Source of the DNA: an uncultured Caulobacteraceae bacterium
Lineage (GTDB): Bacteria; Pseudomonadota; Alphaproteobacteria; Caulobacterales; Caulobacteraceae
Reading direction: 5' to 3'
Length of the DNA: 12,469 nt
NCBI GenBank assembly: GCA_937952995.1
Contig: CALFYB010000339.1
Location: 1 to 12,469 of the forward strand
Positions 1 to 5,887 of this stretch are shown in pieces. Each line of letters opens with the position of its first letter. Position 1 is the first letter of the stretch. Both the position numbers and the translations under genes were made by a program. The notes beneath the pieces are model-generated. The model ran no database searches. It saw only the letters and a program-made list of their open reading frames with translations, and was not told where the DNA came from.

Positions 1-218
1 TCCGCGTCAACACCATCCTGCCCGGCATCTTCAACACCCCGCTGATGCAGGGCGCGCCAGAGCCTGTGAAGGCCGCACTCGCCGCTTCGGTGCCCTTCCC
101 CAAGCGTCTGGGCAATGCCTCGGAATATGCGTCTTTGGCCGTGGAAATGTGCTCGAACAGCTATTTCAATGGCGAGCATGTCCGCATCGACGGCGCCATC
201 CGTATGGCCCCGCGCTAA
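1..218 (+). CDS. SDR-family 3-hydroxyacyl-CoA dehydrogenase (type-2/HSD10-like), C-terminal part only
   Basis: The reading frame is open from the left edge (first full codon at base 3) to TAA at 216-218 and gives about 71 residues, so the start, the Rossmann GxxxGxG motif and the catalytic Ser-Tyr-Lys lie outside the window. What is visible is the last part of a classical short-chain dehydrogenase: VNTILPGIFNTP, the conserved Pro-Gly segment that follows the active site, then a substrate-loop region with SVPFPKRLG, and a C-terminus GEHVRIDGAIRMAPR. The SVPFPKR and RLDGAIRMAPR-like blocks are typical of type-2 3-hydroxyacyl-CoA dehydrogenases, which oxidise (S)-3-hydroxyacyl-CoA with NAD+ in fatty-acid or branched-chain amino-acid breakdown. 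It could be another acyl-CoA-active SDR, since the specificity residues are missing. A strong terminator follows 23 nt after the stop, so this is the last gene of its unit. Confidence 0.8.
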   Translation, partial: RVNTILPGIFNTPLMQGAPEPVKAALAASVPFPKRLGNASEYASLAVEMCSNSYFNGEHVRIDGAIRMAPR

Positions 219-241
219 ACCGAACGGACTTTTCTAAGAAG

Positions 242-272
242 GGCGCAGGTCTTCGGGCCTGCGCCTTTTTTT
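242..272 (+). terminator. Intrinsic terminator with UUCG tetraloop
   Basis: GGCGCAGG (242-249) pairs with CCTGCGCC (258-265). The stem continues inward through a U-G pair (250/257) and a C-G pair (251/256) to close a TTCG loop (252-255), and is followed by seven T (266-272). C(UUCG)G is an exceptionally stable tetraloop. It ends transcription of the dehydrogenase gene on the left. Read on the opposite strand, the same hairpin is followed by CTTCTT, so it may also help end the leftward lipoprotein transcript, less efficiently. Confidence 0.93.
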
Positions 273-302
273 GTGCCTTATATGGCTCGCAGTTAAAGCG
301 CC

Positions 303-875
303 TTAGGCCTTGGGCTTCGGCCGAACGACCTTTGGGCCGAGATTTTCGATGACCTGCTTGGCGTCGAAGGCCTTGGGGTCGTTGACGGGTTTGGGGCCGG
401 TACCGAGAATGATCTCGGAATAGGCCTCAAACTTCTGAACGGTCTGCTCTTCGCTGCGCATCCGCCATGCGATGTCATCCATGAACGGATTGGCCCAGCC
501 GACCACGACCCCTCGAGAGACGATCGCCGTTGGCCGCCACATGTGGCTCATAATGATCGGGTCAGGCAGGATGATCTTCTGCTCGCTCTTGGCCAGTCCG
601 CGCTCGGCCATCATGAACCAGTCCTTGCCTTGGGCGAGGGTCACTTCGGCGGCGCGGTGCAGCAGATAGTTCTCCACCGTATCGCGGGGGGTCAGGCTGT
701 TGCCGGTGAAGGTGATGCGCCAGCGGTCCTGTTCGACCTTAGTCTCGCTATAGCCGCCGCTCTGGACTGTGCCCGTCGCCAGAGGCTGGTAGGGCGTCGC
801 AGTGACGCATGCGCTCAAGGAGAGGCTGGCGACGGCGATCAGGGCGAGGGTCTTGAGGGTAGACAGTTGGATCAC
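303..875 (-). CDS. Small lipoprotein, CC0125/CC1285-like family, function unknown
   Basis: With the GTG start at 875 the protein has 190 residues. Residues 1-23 form a lipoprotein signal peptide: a Lys near the N-terminus, a hydrophobic stretch (LALIAVASLSL), and the lipobox LSAC with lipidated Cys at 23. This predicts export by Sec and anchoring in the inner or outer membrane. The mature part (YQPLATG...GGYSE..., then a WRITFTGN stretch and YLLHRAAEVTLAQGKDWFMM) resembles a family of uncharacterised lipoproteins named after Caulobacter loci CC0125/CC1285. The tail is rich in Pro and Lys. No catalytic motif is visible. The longest reading frame begins at another GTG (893), but AGGAG at 887-883 lies 7 nt before the GTG at 875 and would be inside the gene otherwise, so I prefer 875. 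The gene follows the exporter gene by 21 nt and may be cotranscribed with it. The family assignment is from memory of conserved blocks; the role is unknown. Confidence 0.85.
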   Translation of the reverse strand: MIQLSTLKTLALIAVASLSLSACVTATPYQPLATGTVQSGGYSETKVEQDRWRITFTGNSLTPRDTVENYLLHRAAEVTLAQGKDWFMMAERGLAKSEQKIILPDPIIMSHMWRPTAIVSRGVVVGWANPFMDDIAWRMRSEEQTVQKFEAYSEIILGTGPKPVNDPKAFDAKQVIENLGPKVVRPKPKA

Positions 876-882
876 AGGGACG

Positions 883-887
883 CTCCT
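883..887 (-). promoter_or_regulatory. Shine-Dalgarno deciding the lipoprotein start
   Basis: On the minus strand AGGAG (887 to 883) stands 7 nt upstream of GTG at 875-873. Starting at 875 puts the signal peptide in a canonical layout (short N-region, Lys, hydrophobic core, lipobox). The upstream GTG at 893 has no comparable site. Confidence 0.65.
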
Positions 888-896
888 AGGCACAGG

Positions 897-1529
897 TCAG
901 TGCCGTGACAGAATGAGCCCTGCAGCCGAAATCAACAAGAGCCCAACGACTATCGCAAACACCCGTTGAAACCTCGGTTCTGTCATTCTTTGAGCGATGG
1001 CGGCACCGCCGAGGCCATAGGACGTCATGGTGATCATATCCATGCCGATGGTTGCCGCTGCAAACAGGAACATCTGAGGCGCAATAGGGCGGTGGACCTC
1101 GAGGAAGGGCGGGATGACCGCGCTAAACAGCACTAAGGCCTTGGGATTGGAAATCTGCACGACAAAGCCATCGCGAAGGGCTGAACGCCCTGCGGCGGCG
1201 GCGACAGATTTGATTGGACCTGATGTGCCCTTTAGGCCCGACCAAAGCGACTTGCCGCCGAGCCAGACCAGATAGGCGGCACCGACGAAGGTTAGCAGGT
1301 GAAAGAGCTTTGGAAAGGCAAGGATCAGGGCCCCGAGGCCTGCGGCTGCAGCGGTGAACCAGACCAAAGTCGCGATAGACATGCCCAATATGCCAACCAT
1401 GGCCGCGCGCTTGCCCCGCTCCATGCCGGTAGCGACAGCGAACAGGTTGGCTGGCCCGGGCGTCGCGGCCATGACCATCATCACGCTGAAAAAGGCCCAA
1501 AATTTGGTTGGGTCGACAGGCAGTTGCAC
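897..1529 (-). CDS. LysE/RhtB-family amino-acid or metabolite exporter
   Basis: With the GTG start at 1529 this is a 210-residue inner-membrane protein, the usual size for the LysE/RhtB family of efflux carriers that export amino acids such as lysine, homoserine or threonine. The family hallmark is present near the N-terminus: a hydrophobic segment followed by ATPGPAN (Pro-Gly-Pro at 24-26) and the first loop with MERGKRAAMVGILGM. Five or six hydrophobic segments follow, with the characteristic middle part (AAYLVWLGGKSLW, then DGFVVQISNPKALVLFSAVIPPF, where NPKA is conserved) and a C-terminal helix. The substrate cannot be read from sequence. The longest frame starts at 1583, but that would extend through a terminator hairpin; AAGGA 8 nt before the GTG at 1529 supports the shorter start. 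It sits downstream of that terminator and just upstream of the lipoprotein gene, so the pair may form a small operon. Confidence 0.88.
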   Translation of the reverse strand: MQLPVDPTKFWAFFSVMMVMAATPGPANLFAVATGMERGKRAAMVGILGMSIATLVWFTAAAAGLGALILAFPKLFHLLTFVGAAYLVWLGGKSLWSGLKGTSGPIKSVAAAAGRSALRDGFVVQISNPKALVLFSAVIPPFLEVHRPIAPQMFLFAAATIGMDMITMTSYGLGGAAIAQRMTEPRFQRVFAIVVGLLLISAAGLILSRH

Positions 1530-1537
1530 GGGCAGTG

Positions 1538-1542
1538 TCCTT
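1538..1542 (-). promoter_or_regulatory. Shine-Dalgarno deciding the exporter start
   Basis: On the minus strand AAGGA (1542 to 1538) precedes GTG at 1529 by 8 nt. This start gives a protein of normal LysE-family length and leaves the hairpin at 1558-1592 outside the coding region. Confidence 0.6.
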
Positions 1543-1548
1543 AAGGGA

Positions 1549-1592
1549 CCAAGACAAAGGGCGGGCGCGAGGTCTGCCCTCACGCCCGCCCT
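1549..1592 (-). terminator. Intrinsic terminator downstream of the MAPEG gene
   Basis: Read leftward, the arm 1592-1578 pairs with 1572-1558 as a 15-bp stem (AGGGCGGGCG against CGCCCGCCCT, then a U-G pair, then GAGG against CCTC), closing a 5-nt loop GCAGA. It is followed by TTGTCTTGG, a short imperfect U-tract. On the plus strand no T-run follows. It fits termination of the leftward MAPEG transcript before the exporter gene. The stem is very strong; the weak tail is the reason confidence is not higher. Confidence 0.7.
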
Positions 1593-1646
1593 ACTGTGCC
1601 TATAGCCACGCTTTAGGGCTGACGCCAGAGCGCCATCCCGCTTGGC

Positions 1647-2048
1647 TTAGATGCCGTGCTGGATCAGACCCATAATGACAAAATAGAGGCCACCAAGCTG
1701 CAAAGCGAGCATCGAAAGGCCAGCAATCATAAAGCCTCGGCCACGGGTCGCGGGATCCTTGACATAGGCCAGAGCATACATAATCCGGCCGATGATCCAG
1801 ATCAGACCCAAGGCGGCACCGATCTGCTCGTTGCCGAACAGGACGAAGATCCACAGCGAAGGCAGGAACTGGATCAGGCCCTCCATCGTGTTCATCTGAA
1901 CGCGGAAATAGCGGTCAAACTCTTCATGCCCGCTGGTGGCGGGGGCCTTCACATCATATTTGCCGCGCGCCATGCCAACGCGCAGCGCGGTCCAGAAGAA
2001 GGTCAGGACGGCGAGCAGCGTCACCAGAGCCGTTAGATAATGGGTCAT
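1647..2048 (-). CDS. MAPEG-family membrane protein
   Basis: A 133-residue integral membrane protein with four hydrophobic segments (about 3-25, 58-72, 77-95 and 106-128), the fold and length of bacterial MAPEG proteins, the family of membrane glutathione transferases and eicosanoid-type enzymes. The signature is intact in the loop before helix 2: FDRYFRVQMNTMEG, with Arg49, Asn53 and Glu56 matching RxxxNxxE, which binds glutathione in characterised members. A second family feature is the stretch GRIMYALAYVKDPATRGRGF after helix 3. The likely role is glutathione-linked detoxification at the inner membrane, but bacterial members mostly have no known substrate. The ATG at 2048 has AGGA about 10 nt upstream. 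It lies 36 nt after the alcohol dehydrogenase stop with no obvious terminator between them, so read-through from that gene is possible. Confidence 0.87.
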   Translation of the reverse strand: MTHYLTALVTLLAVLTFFWTALRVGMARGKYDVKAPATSGHEEFDRYFRVQMNTMEGLIQFLPSLWIFVLFGNEQIGAALGLIWIIGRIMYALAYVKDPATRGRGFMIAGLSMLALQLGGLYFVIMGLIQHGI

Positions 2049-2084
2049 TCTTTGGGTTCCTAAAATGAGGTCTGGGCCAAGGCC

Positions 2085-3185
2085 CTATTGATCGAAAACA
2101 ATGACCGAGCGGGCCAGTTCGCCCCGGCGCAGTTCGTCAAAGGCGTCGTTGATCTGTTCCAGCTTGAGCCGGCGCGAGATCATCTGGTCCAGCTTGAGCT
2201 TGCCTTGCAGGTAGAAGTCCACCAAGCGCGGCATGTCGACGGGAAAGCGGTTGGAGCCCATCAGCGAGCCTTGAATACGCTTCTCACCCAAGAAATCAGC
2301 CCCGTGCAGCTCGATATTCACGCCGACGGGGATCATGCCGATAATGTTGGCCGTGCCGCCTCGGCGCAGCATCTTGAAGGACTGTTCGGCGGTGGCCTTC
2401 AGGCCGATGGCTTCGAAGCTGTGATGGACGCCGCCGCTGGTCAGTTCCATGACCTGAGCCACGGCATCGCCGTCATTGGCATTGACCACGTCGGTGGCCC
2501 CGAAGCTCTTGGCCAGTTCTAGCTTGGAGGGGAAACGGTCCACCGCGATGATCCGTCCGGCTCCGGCAATGGCCGCGCCGTTAATGGCCGCTAGACCCAC
2601 GCCGCCGCAGCCGATCACGGCCACGGTCTCGCCAGCGCGAACATTGGAGGTGTGGATCACTGCGCCCACGCCCGTGGTCACCGAACAGCCGATCAGGGCG
2701 GCCACATCCAGCGGCATGTCCTTACGGATGGCGACGCAGGCATGTTCGTGGATCAGCATCTGCTCGGCAAAGGAGGAGAGGTTGAGGAACTGATTCATAT
2801 TGCCGGGGCGCTGAGGGGTGACCTCTTCGCACAGGCGCGGCTCTTGGCCAGCGCTGCGCTTGGTCTCAGGGCTGACGCAAAGCGACATGCGCCCGGTCAG
2901 GCAGGACTCGCAGTGGCCGCAATAGGCTGAAAGGCAAGTGATGACATGGTCGCCGACCTTTACGGTGCGAACTTCAGAACCGATCTGCTCGACCACCCCG
3001 GCGCTCTCATGGCCGAGCACGGCGGGCAGCGGGAAGGGGTAGGAGCCTTCGATGAAGTGAAGGTCCGAATGGCAGACGCCTGCGGCAGCGGTGCGGATCA
3101 GCACCTCGTGCGGCCCCGGCTTGCCGATCTTGACCTGCTCGATGAGGAGGGGGCTGCCCACCTGACGTAAAACAGCGGCCTTCAT
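2085..3185 (-). CDS. Zinc-dependent medium-chain alcohol dehydrogenase
   Basis: A 366-residue medium-chain dehydrogenase/reductase of the class III-like alcohol dehydrogenase group, soluble and NAD-linked. Catalytic zinc ligands are visible: Cys38 (AAGVCHSD), His59-Glu60 (LGHESAGVVE) and Cys167 (IGCSVTTG). Structural zinc cysteines are Cys89, Cys92, Cys95 and Cys103 (YCGHCESCLTGRMSLC). The Rossmann motif is GCGGVG (192-197), with an acidic residue at Asp216 at the end of the second strand, which indicates NAD rather than NADP. The start at 3185 has AGGAG 6 nt upstream. The true substrate is not readable: it may be a primary alcohol, an aromatic alcohol, or an S-hydroxymethyl thiol adduct of formaldehyde. 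Its position downstream of purU and close to the sarcosine oxidase operon favours a link to one-carbon metabolism, but that is inference. The 100-nt gap to purU could hold its own promoter. Confidence 0.92.
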   Translation of the reverse strand: MKAAVLRQVGSPLLIEQVKIGKPGPHEVLIRTAAAGVCHSDLHFIEGSYPFPLPAVLGHESAGVVEQIGSEVRTVKVGDHVITCLSAYCGHCESCLTGRMSLCVSPETKRSAGQEPRLCEEVTPQRPGNMNQFLNLSSFAEQMLIHEHACVAIRKDMPLDVAALIGCSVTTGVGAVIHTSNVRAGETVAVIGCGGVGLAAINGAAIAGAGRIIAVDRFPSKLELAKSFGATDVVNANDGDAVAQVMELTSGGVHHSFEAIGLKATAEQSFKMLRRGGTANIIGMIPVGVNIELHGADFLGEKRIQGSLMGSNRFPVDMPRLVDFYLQGKLKLDQMISRRLKLEQINDAFDELRRGELARSVIVFDQ

Positions 3186-3285
3186 GATGCTCTCCTACCC
3201 GTTTCCATATCGCCGTCTCATGCAGCGTCAGGACAGAAGAGCATGGGCAGGGGGCTTGCTGTCAAGGCGAAGGGCGGTTTGAGCC

Positions 3286-4167
3286 TTAGGAAAACACCAC
3301 CGTCTTGCGGCCATTGACCACGATGCGGCGTTCGACATGCCACAGCACGGCGCGGGCGAGCACGTTACATTCCACATCCCGGCCAATCTCGACCAGATCG
3401 TCTGGGGTATCGCCATGGTCGACGCGCTGCACGCCCTGTTCGATGATCGGACCTTCATCGAGGTCGGTGGTCACATAGTGCGCCGTGGCCCCGATGATCT
3501 TGACCCCCCGCTCGAAGGCCTGATGGTAGGGCTTGGCCCCCTTGAAGCTGGGCAGGAACGAGTGATGGATATTGATGCAACGTCCCGATAGGGCGCGGCA
3601 CAGGTCCGGCGACAGGATCTGCATATAGCGCGCCAGAACCACCAGATCGACGTCGAGATCCTTCACCAGACCCAAGAAGGCCGCCTCTTGCTCGGCCTTG
3701 CTGTCCTTGGTCACGGGCAGGTGGAAATAGGGGATGCCGCTCCATTCGACGAACGAGCGCATATCGTCATGGTTGGACACCACGCCAACAATATCGACCG
3801 GCAAGATGCCACTGCGCCAGCGGTGCAGCAGGTCATAGAGACAGTGGCCGAACTTCGAAACGGCAATCAGCACCTTGGGCTTAATGCTCGCGTCGAACAG
3901 TTCCCACTCCATGTTGAAACGGCGGGCGATCAGGTCGAAACCCTTGCGCAAGGCGTCGACCGGCGGCATGTCATCGCCGTCCTGACAAAAGACCGTGCGC
4001 ATATAGAATTGATCGGTCATCCGCTCATTGAAGTGATTGGACTCCAAGATCGAGGCATCATTGTCGGCCAGAAAACCGGAAACAGCGGCGACGATACCCT
4101 TACGGTCAGGGCATTTGAGGATCAGGATAAACTGGCCCTTATCGGCAGTTGCGGGTGTTGTGGTCAT
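3286..4167 (-). CDS. purU: Formyltetrahydrofolate deformylase
   Basis: A 293-residue cytosolic enzyme that hydrolyses 10-formyl-THF to formate and THF, balancing the one-carbon folate pool. Residues about 12-90 form an ACT domain (FILILKCPDRKGIVAAVSGFL, then ESNHFNERMTDQFYMR), as in known PurU proteins. Residues about 96-293 form the formyltransferase-like hydrolase domain. The catalytic set is present: Asn199 and His201 in INIHHSFLPSFKGAKPYHQA, and Asp237 in TTDLDEGPII. The length matches the family. The ATG at 4167 has only a weak AAAGG about 10 nt upstream. It is transcribed divergently from soxB across 192 bp. PurU next to sarcosine oxidase makes biochemical sense: sarcosine oxidation loads THF as methylene-THF, which the cell can convert to formyl-THF, and PurU then frees the cofactor. 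The leader holds a hairpin that may regulate it. Confidence 0.96.
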   Translation of the reverse strand: MTTTPATADKGQFILILKCPDRKGIVAAVSGFLADNDASILESNHFNERMTDQFYMRTVFCQDGDDMPPVDALRKGFDLIARRFNMEWELFDASIKPKVLIAVSKFGHCLYDLLHRWRSGILPVDIVGVVSNHDDMRSFVEWSGIPYFHLPVTKDSKAEQEAAFLGLVKDLDVDLVVLARYMQILSPDLCRALSGRCINIHHSFLPSFKGAKPYHQAFERGVKIIGATAHYVTTDLDEGPIIEQGVQRVDHGDTPDDLVEIGRDVECNVLARAVLWHVERRIVVNGRKTVVFS

Positions 4168-4175
4168 CTTGTCCG

Positions 4176-4182
4176 GGCCTTT
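4176..4182 (-). promoter_or_regulatory. purU ribosome-binding region, complementary to upstream leader
   Basis: On the minus strand AAAGGCC (4182 to 4176) is the only Shine-Dalgarno-like sequence before the purU ATG at 4167. It is exactly complementary to GGCCTTT at 4252 to 4246 of the same strand, so a long leader could hide it by base pairing. Role inferred. Confidence 0.35.
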
Positions 4183-4208
4183 AGCAAAGCAAAAACAGCA
4201 TCAAGGGC

Positions 4209-4217
4209 GTCTATAGC
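4209..4217 (-). promoter_or_regulatory. Possible -10 element for purU
   Basis: The minus strand reads GCTATAGAC (4217 to 4209). This matches the first six bases of the Caulobacter housekeeping -10 consensus GCTATAWC. I see no good -35 partner at the proper distance. If used, transcription would start near 4203 and the purU leader would be about 35 nt, excluding the hairpin upstream. Confidence 0.3.
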
Positions 4218-4219
4218 CC

Positions 4220-4247
4220 AAAAATTGTGCCCCAGACGACGGCACAA
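4220..4247 (-). promoter_or_regulatory. Dyad in the purU leader: attenuator-like hairpin or operator
   Basis: TTGTGCC (4225-4231) and GGCACAA (4241-4247) form a perfect 7-bp inverted repeat around a 9-nt spacer. Read in the purU direction the stem is followed at once by five T (4224-4220), the form of a short intrinsic terminator. In DNA the same dyad could be a regulator binding site. It lies about 55-80 nt before the purU start. Whether it is transcribed depends on the unknown purU promoter. Confidence 0.4.
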
Positions 4248-4262
4248 AGGCCTTTTTAGCGA

Positions 4263-4294
4263 ATATAATTTTTGTGGTTATTGATATAATTTTT
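4263..4294 (+). repeat. Tandem 11-bp direct repeat with two perfect TATAAT boxes, probable soxB promoter/operator
   Basis: ATATAATTTTT occurs at 4263-4273 and again at 4284-4294, start-to-start 21 bp, which is two helical turns. Each copy includes a perfect -10 hexamer TATAAT (4264-4269 and 4285-4290). No strong -35 lies 16-18 bp upstream of either; GGCACA at 4241-4246 shares the ACA half with TTGACA at 17-bp spacing for the first. The AT content stands out sharply from the flanking coding DNA. Same-face spacing suits a dimer or two molecules of a regulator, or a promoter with an activator replacing the -35. Confidence 0.45.
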
Positions 4295-4342
4295 ATGCGA
4301 TGCCGAGCCTCGCAACGCCTGTATGAGATGAACCCCAGTCAA

Positions 4343-4355
4343 AAGGATGATCCTT
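4343..4355 (+). promoter_or_regulatory. soxB Shine-Dalgarno embedded in a perfect palindrome
   Basis: AAGGATGATCCTT is a 13-bp palindrome around a central G. AAGGA (4343-4347) is the only Shine-Dalgarno-like sequence before soxB and stands 12 nt from the ATG at 4360, longer than usual. In RNA it can pair with TCCTT (4351-4355) across a 3-nt loop, which would mask the site. It may instead be a DNA operator half, or chance. Confidence 0.4.
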
Positions 4356-4359
4356 CGCC

Positions 4360-5616
4360 ATGCAGCGCTACTCGGCCCTCAGCCTGTTACGCGGCGGGCT
4401 CAATGGTCAAAAGTCTTGGCAGCGGGCCTGGCGCGATCCAGCCCCCAAGTCCCATTATGATGTCATCATCATTGGCGGCGGCGGCCACGGCCTAGCGACA
4501 GCCTATTATCTGGCCAAGGTGCACGGTATCCGCAATGTGGCGGTTCTGGAGCGCGGCTGGATCGGCGGCGGTAATACGGGCCGCAACACCACCATCGTGC
4601 GTTCCAACTATCGCCAACCGGCCCTGCACAATCTGTTCGAGTTCTCGCTCAAGCTCTGGGAGGGGATGAGCGACGACCTCAACTACAATGTCATGTTCAG
4701 CCAGCGCGGGGCCATGTTCCTAGGTCATTCGGACAGTGACATGATCCGTCTAGCCGAGCGCGGCGATGCCATGCGCGCAGCGGGTATTGATGCTGAATTC
4801 ATGACCATGGACCAGCTTCGCAAAAAGCTGCCCCTGCTCGACCTGTCCGACAAGGCTCGCTACCCCATCGTCGGGGCCCTGAACCAGCCGCGCGGCGGTA
4901 CGGCGCGCCATGATGCTGTGGCGTGGGGCTATGCACGCGCCGCCGATGCGCTGGGCGTTGATGTGATCCAGAACTGCGAAGTTCTGGGCATGGACATGGT
5001 CGGTGGCCGGGTCACGGGCGTTCAGACCACGCGCGGCACGATCGGTGCGGACCGGGTCGGCATCTGCGTCGCGGGCAATTCCGGTCAGGTCGCGGCCATG
5101 GCGGACCTTCGCCTTCCCATCGAGTCGCACCTGTTGCAGGCCTTTGTCTCTGAGCCGGTCAAGCCGATGATCGACATGGTCATCATGTCCCAATCGATCC
5201 ACGCCTATGTCAGCCAGTCGGACAAGGGCGAGATCGTCATGGGCGGCGATCCAGACCTCTATCCGACCTATTCCCAGCGCGGTCGTCCCGACCGGATTGA
5301 GGGTGTCGCCGGTCAGTGCATTGCGCTGTTCCCGGCCCTGTCGCGCCTTCGGATGCTGCGCTCTTGGGCGGGCACGACCGATATGAGTTTTGATGGATCG
5401 CCGATCATTGGCACCACGCCGGTCGAGGGCCTCTATCTCAATGGCGGCTGGTGCTATGGCGGCTTCAAGGCCACTCCGGCCTCGGGTTGGACCTACGCCC
5501 ACACCTTGGCCAAGGGCGAGCCCCACGCGCTCAATGCGCCCTTTAGCCTAGACCGGTTCGAGACCGGCGCGACCATCGACGAGACCGGGTCCGGTCCCAT
5601 GCCGCATCACCGTTGA
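4360..5616 (+). CDS. soxB: Sarcosine oxidase, beta subunit (heterotetrameric)
   Basis: The 418-residue catalytic flavoprotein subunit, of family-typical length. With SoxA, SoxD and SoxG it oxidises sarcosine (N-methylglycine) to glycine in the cytosol; electrons reach O2 as H2O2. The N-terminus RYSALSLLRGGLNGQKSWQRAWRDP is the conserved lead of SoxB. The FAD-binding GGGGHG (39-44) follows strand DVIIIGG, with Glu64 ending the second strand. His184 in TARHDAVAWG corresponds to the histidine that carries covalent FMN in characterised enzymes (His173 of the beta subunit there). The C-terminus has SFDGSPIIGTTP and NGGWCYGGFKATP, the flavin-pyrimidine contact region of DAO-type oxidases. ATG at 4360 is the only start that preserves the conserved N-terminus. 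It is the first gene of soxBDAG, followed by soxD after 7 nt. Confidence 0.97.
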   Translation: MQRYSALSLLRGGLNGQKSWQRAWRDPAPKSHYDVIIIGGGGHGLATAYYLAKVHGIRNVAVLERGWIGGGNTGRNTTIVRSNYRQPALHNLFEFSLKLWEGMSDDLNYNVMFSQRGAMFLGHSDSDMIRLAERGDAMRAAGIDAEFMTMDQLRKKLPLLDLSDKARYPIVGALNQPRGGTARHDAVAWGYARAADALGVDVIQNCEVLGMDMVGGRVTGVQTTRGTIGADRVGICVAGNSGQVAAMADLRLPIESHLLQAFVSEPVKPMIDMVIMSQSIHAYVSQSDKGEIVMGGDPDLYPTYSQRGRPDRIEGVAGQCIALFPALSRLRMLRSWAGTTDMSFDGSPIIGTTPVEGLYLNGGWCYGGFKATPASGWTYAHTLAKGEPHALNAPFSLDRFETGATIDETGSGPMPHHR

Positions 5617-5623
5617 GGCCCCC

Positions 5624-5887
5624 ATGCTGTTGATCGCCTGCCCCAACTGCGGACCCCGAGCCCAGGCCGAATTCACCTTCGAGCGTCCTTTGGCCTCGAT
5701 TGTGACCCCGACCGAGACCTTGCCGGACCTGATCCACAAGCTGTTCACGCGTGAAAATCCGCGCGGACCGTCTTGGGAGCTATGGCGCCATACCTATGGC
5801 TGCGCCGGCTGGCTCAAGGTTCACCGCGACACCCATAATCACCAGATCAGCGCTGTTGTGCCCGTCGACATGGAAACCCCCTCATGA
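5624..5887 (+). CDS. soxD: Sarcosine oxidase, delta subunit (zinc-binding)
   Basis: An 87-residue small subunit that stabilises the heterotetramer and carries a structural zinc. The ligands expected from characterised enzymes are present: Cys6 and Cys9 (ACPNCGPR near the N-terminus) and the His56-x3-Cys60 pair (WRHTYGCAGWLKVHRDT). The conserved RDT-x-N/T-H tail segment is seen as RDTHNHQI. GAGG at 5615-5618, overlapping the soxB stop, provides the ribosome-binding site 5 nt before the ATG. The stop overlaps the soxA start in ATGA (5884-5887), a sign of translational coupling that fits fixed subunit stoichiometry. Slightly shorter at the C-terminus than many homologues. Confidence 0.96.
   Translation: MLLIACPNCGPRAQAEFTFERPLASIVTPTETLPDLIHKLFTRENPRGPSWELWRHTYGCAGWLKVHRDTHNHQISAVVPVDMETPS

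Noticed and set aside
3237..3265. Perfect TTGACA (3265 to 3260, minus strand) as promoter for the alcohol dehydrogenase
   Set aside because: At 16-18 nt downstream there is only GCTCTT-like sequence, a poor -10, so I do not call a promoter, although the position in the purU-dehydrogenase gap is suitable.
4274..4495. Rightward frame of about 73 codons overlapping the start of soxB, with an internal ATG at 4328
   Set aside because: It overlaps soxB in another frame for most of its length, has a low-complexity Ala/Ser-rich product and no good ribosome-binding site. It looks like a shadow of soxB codon bias rather than a leader peptide.
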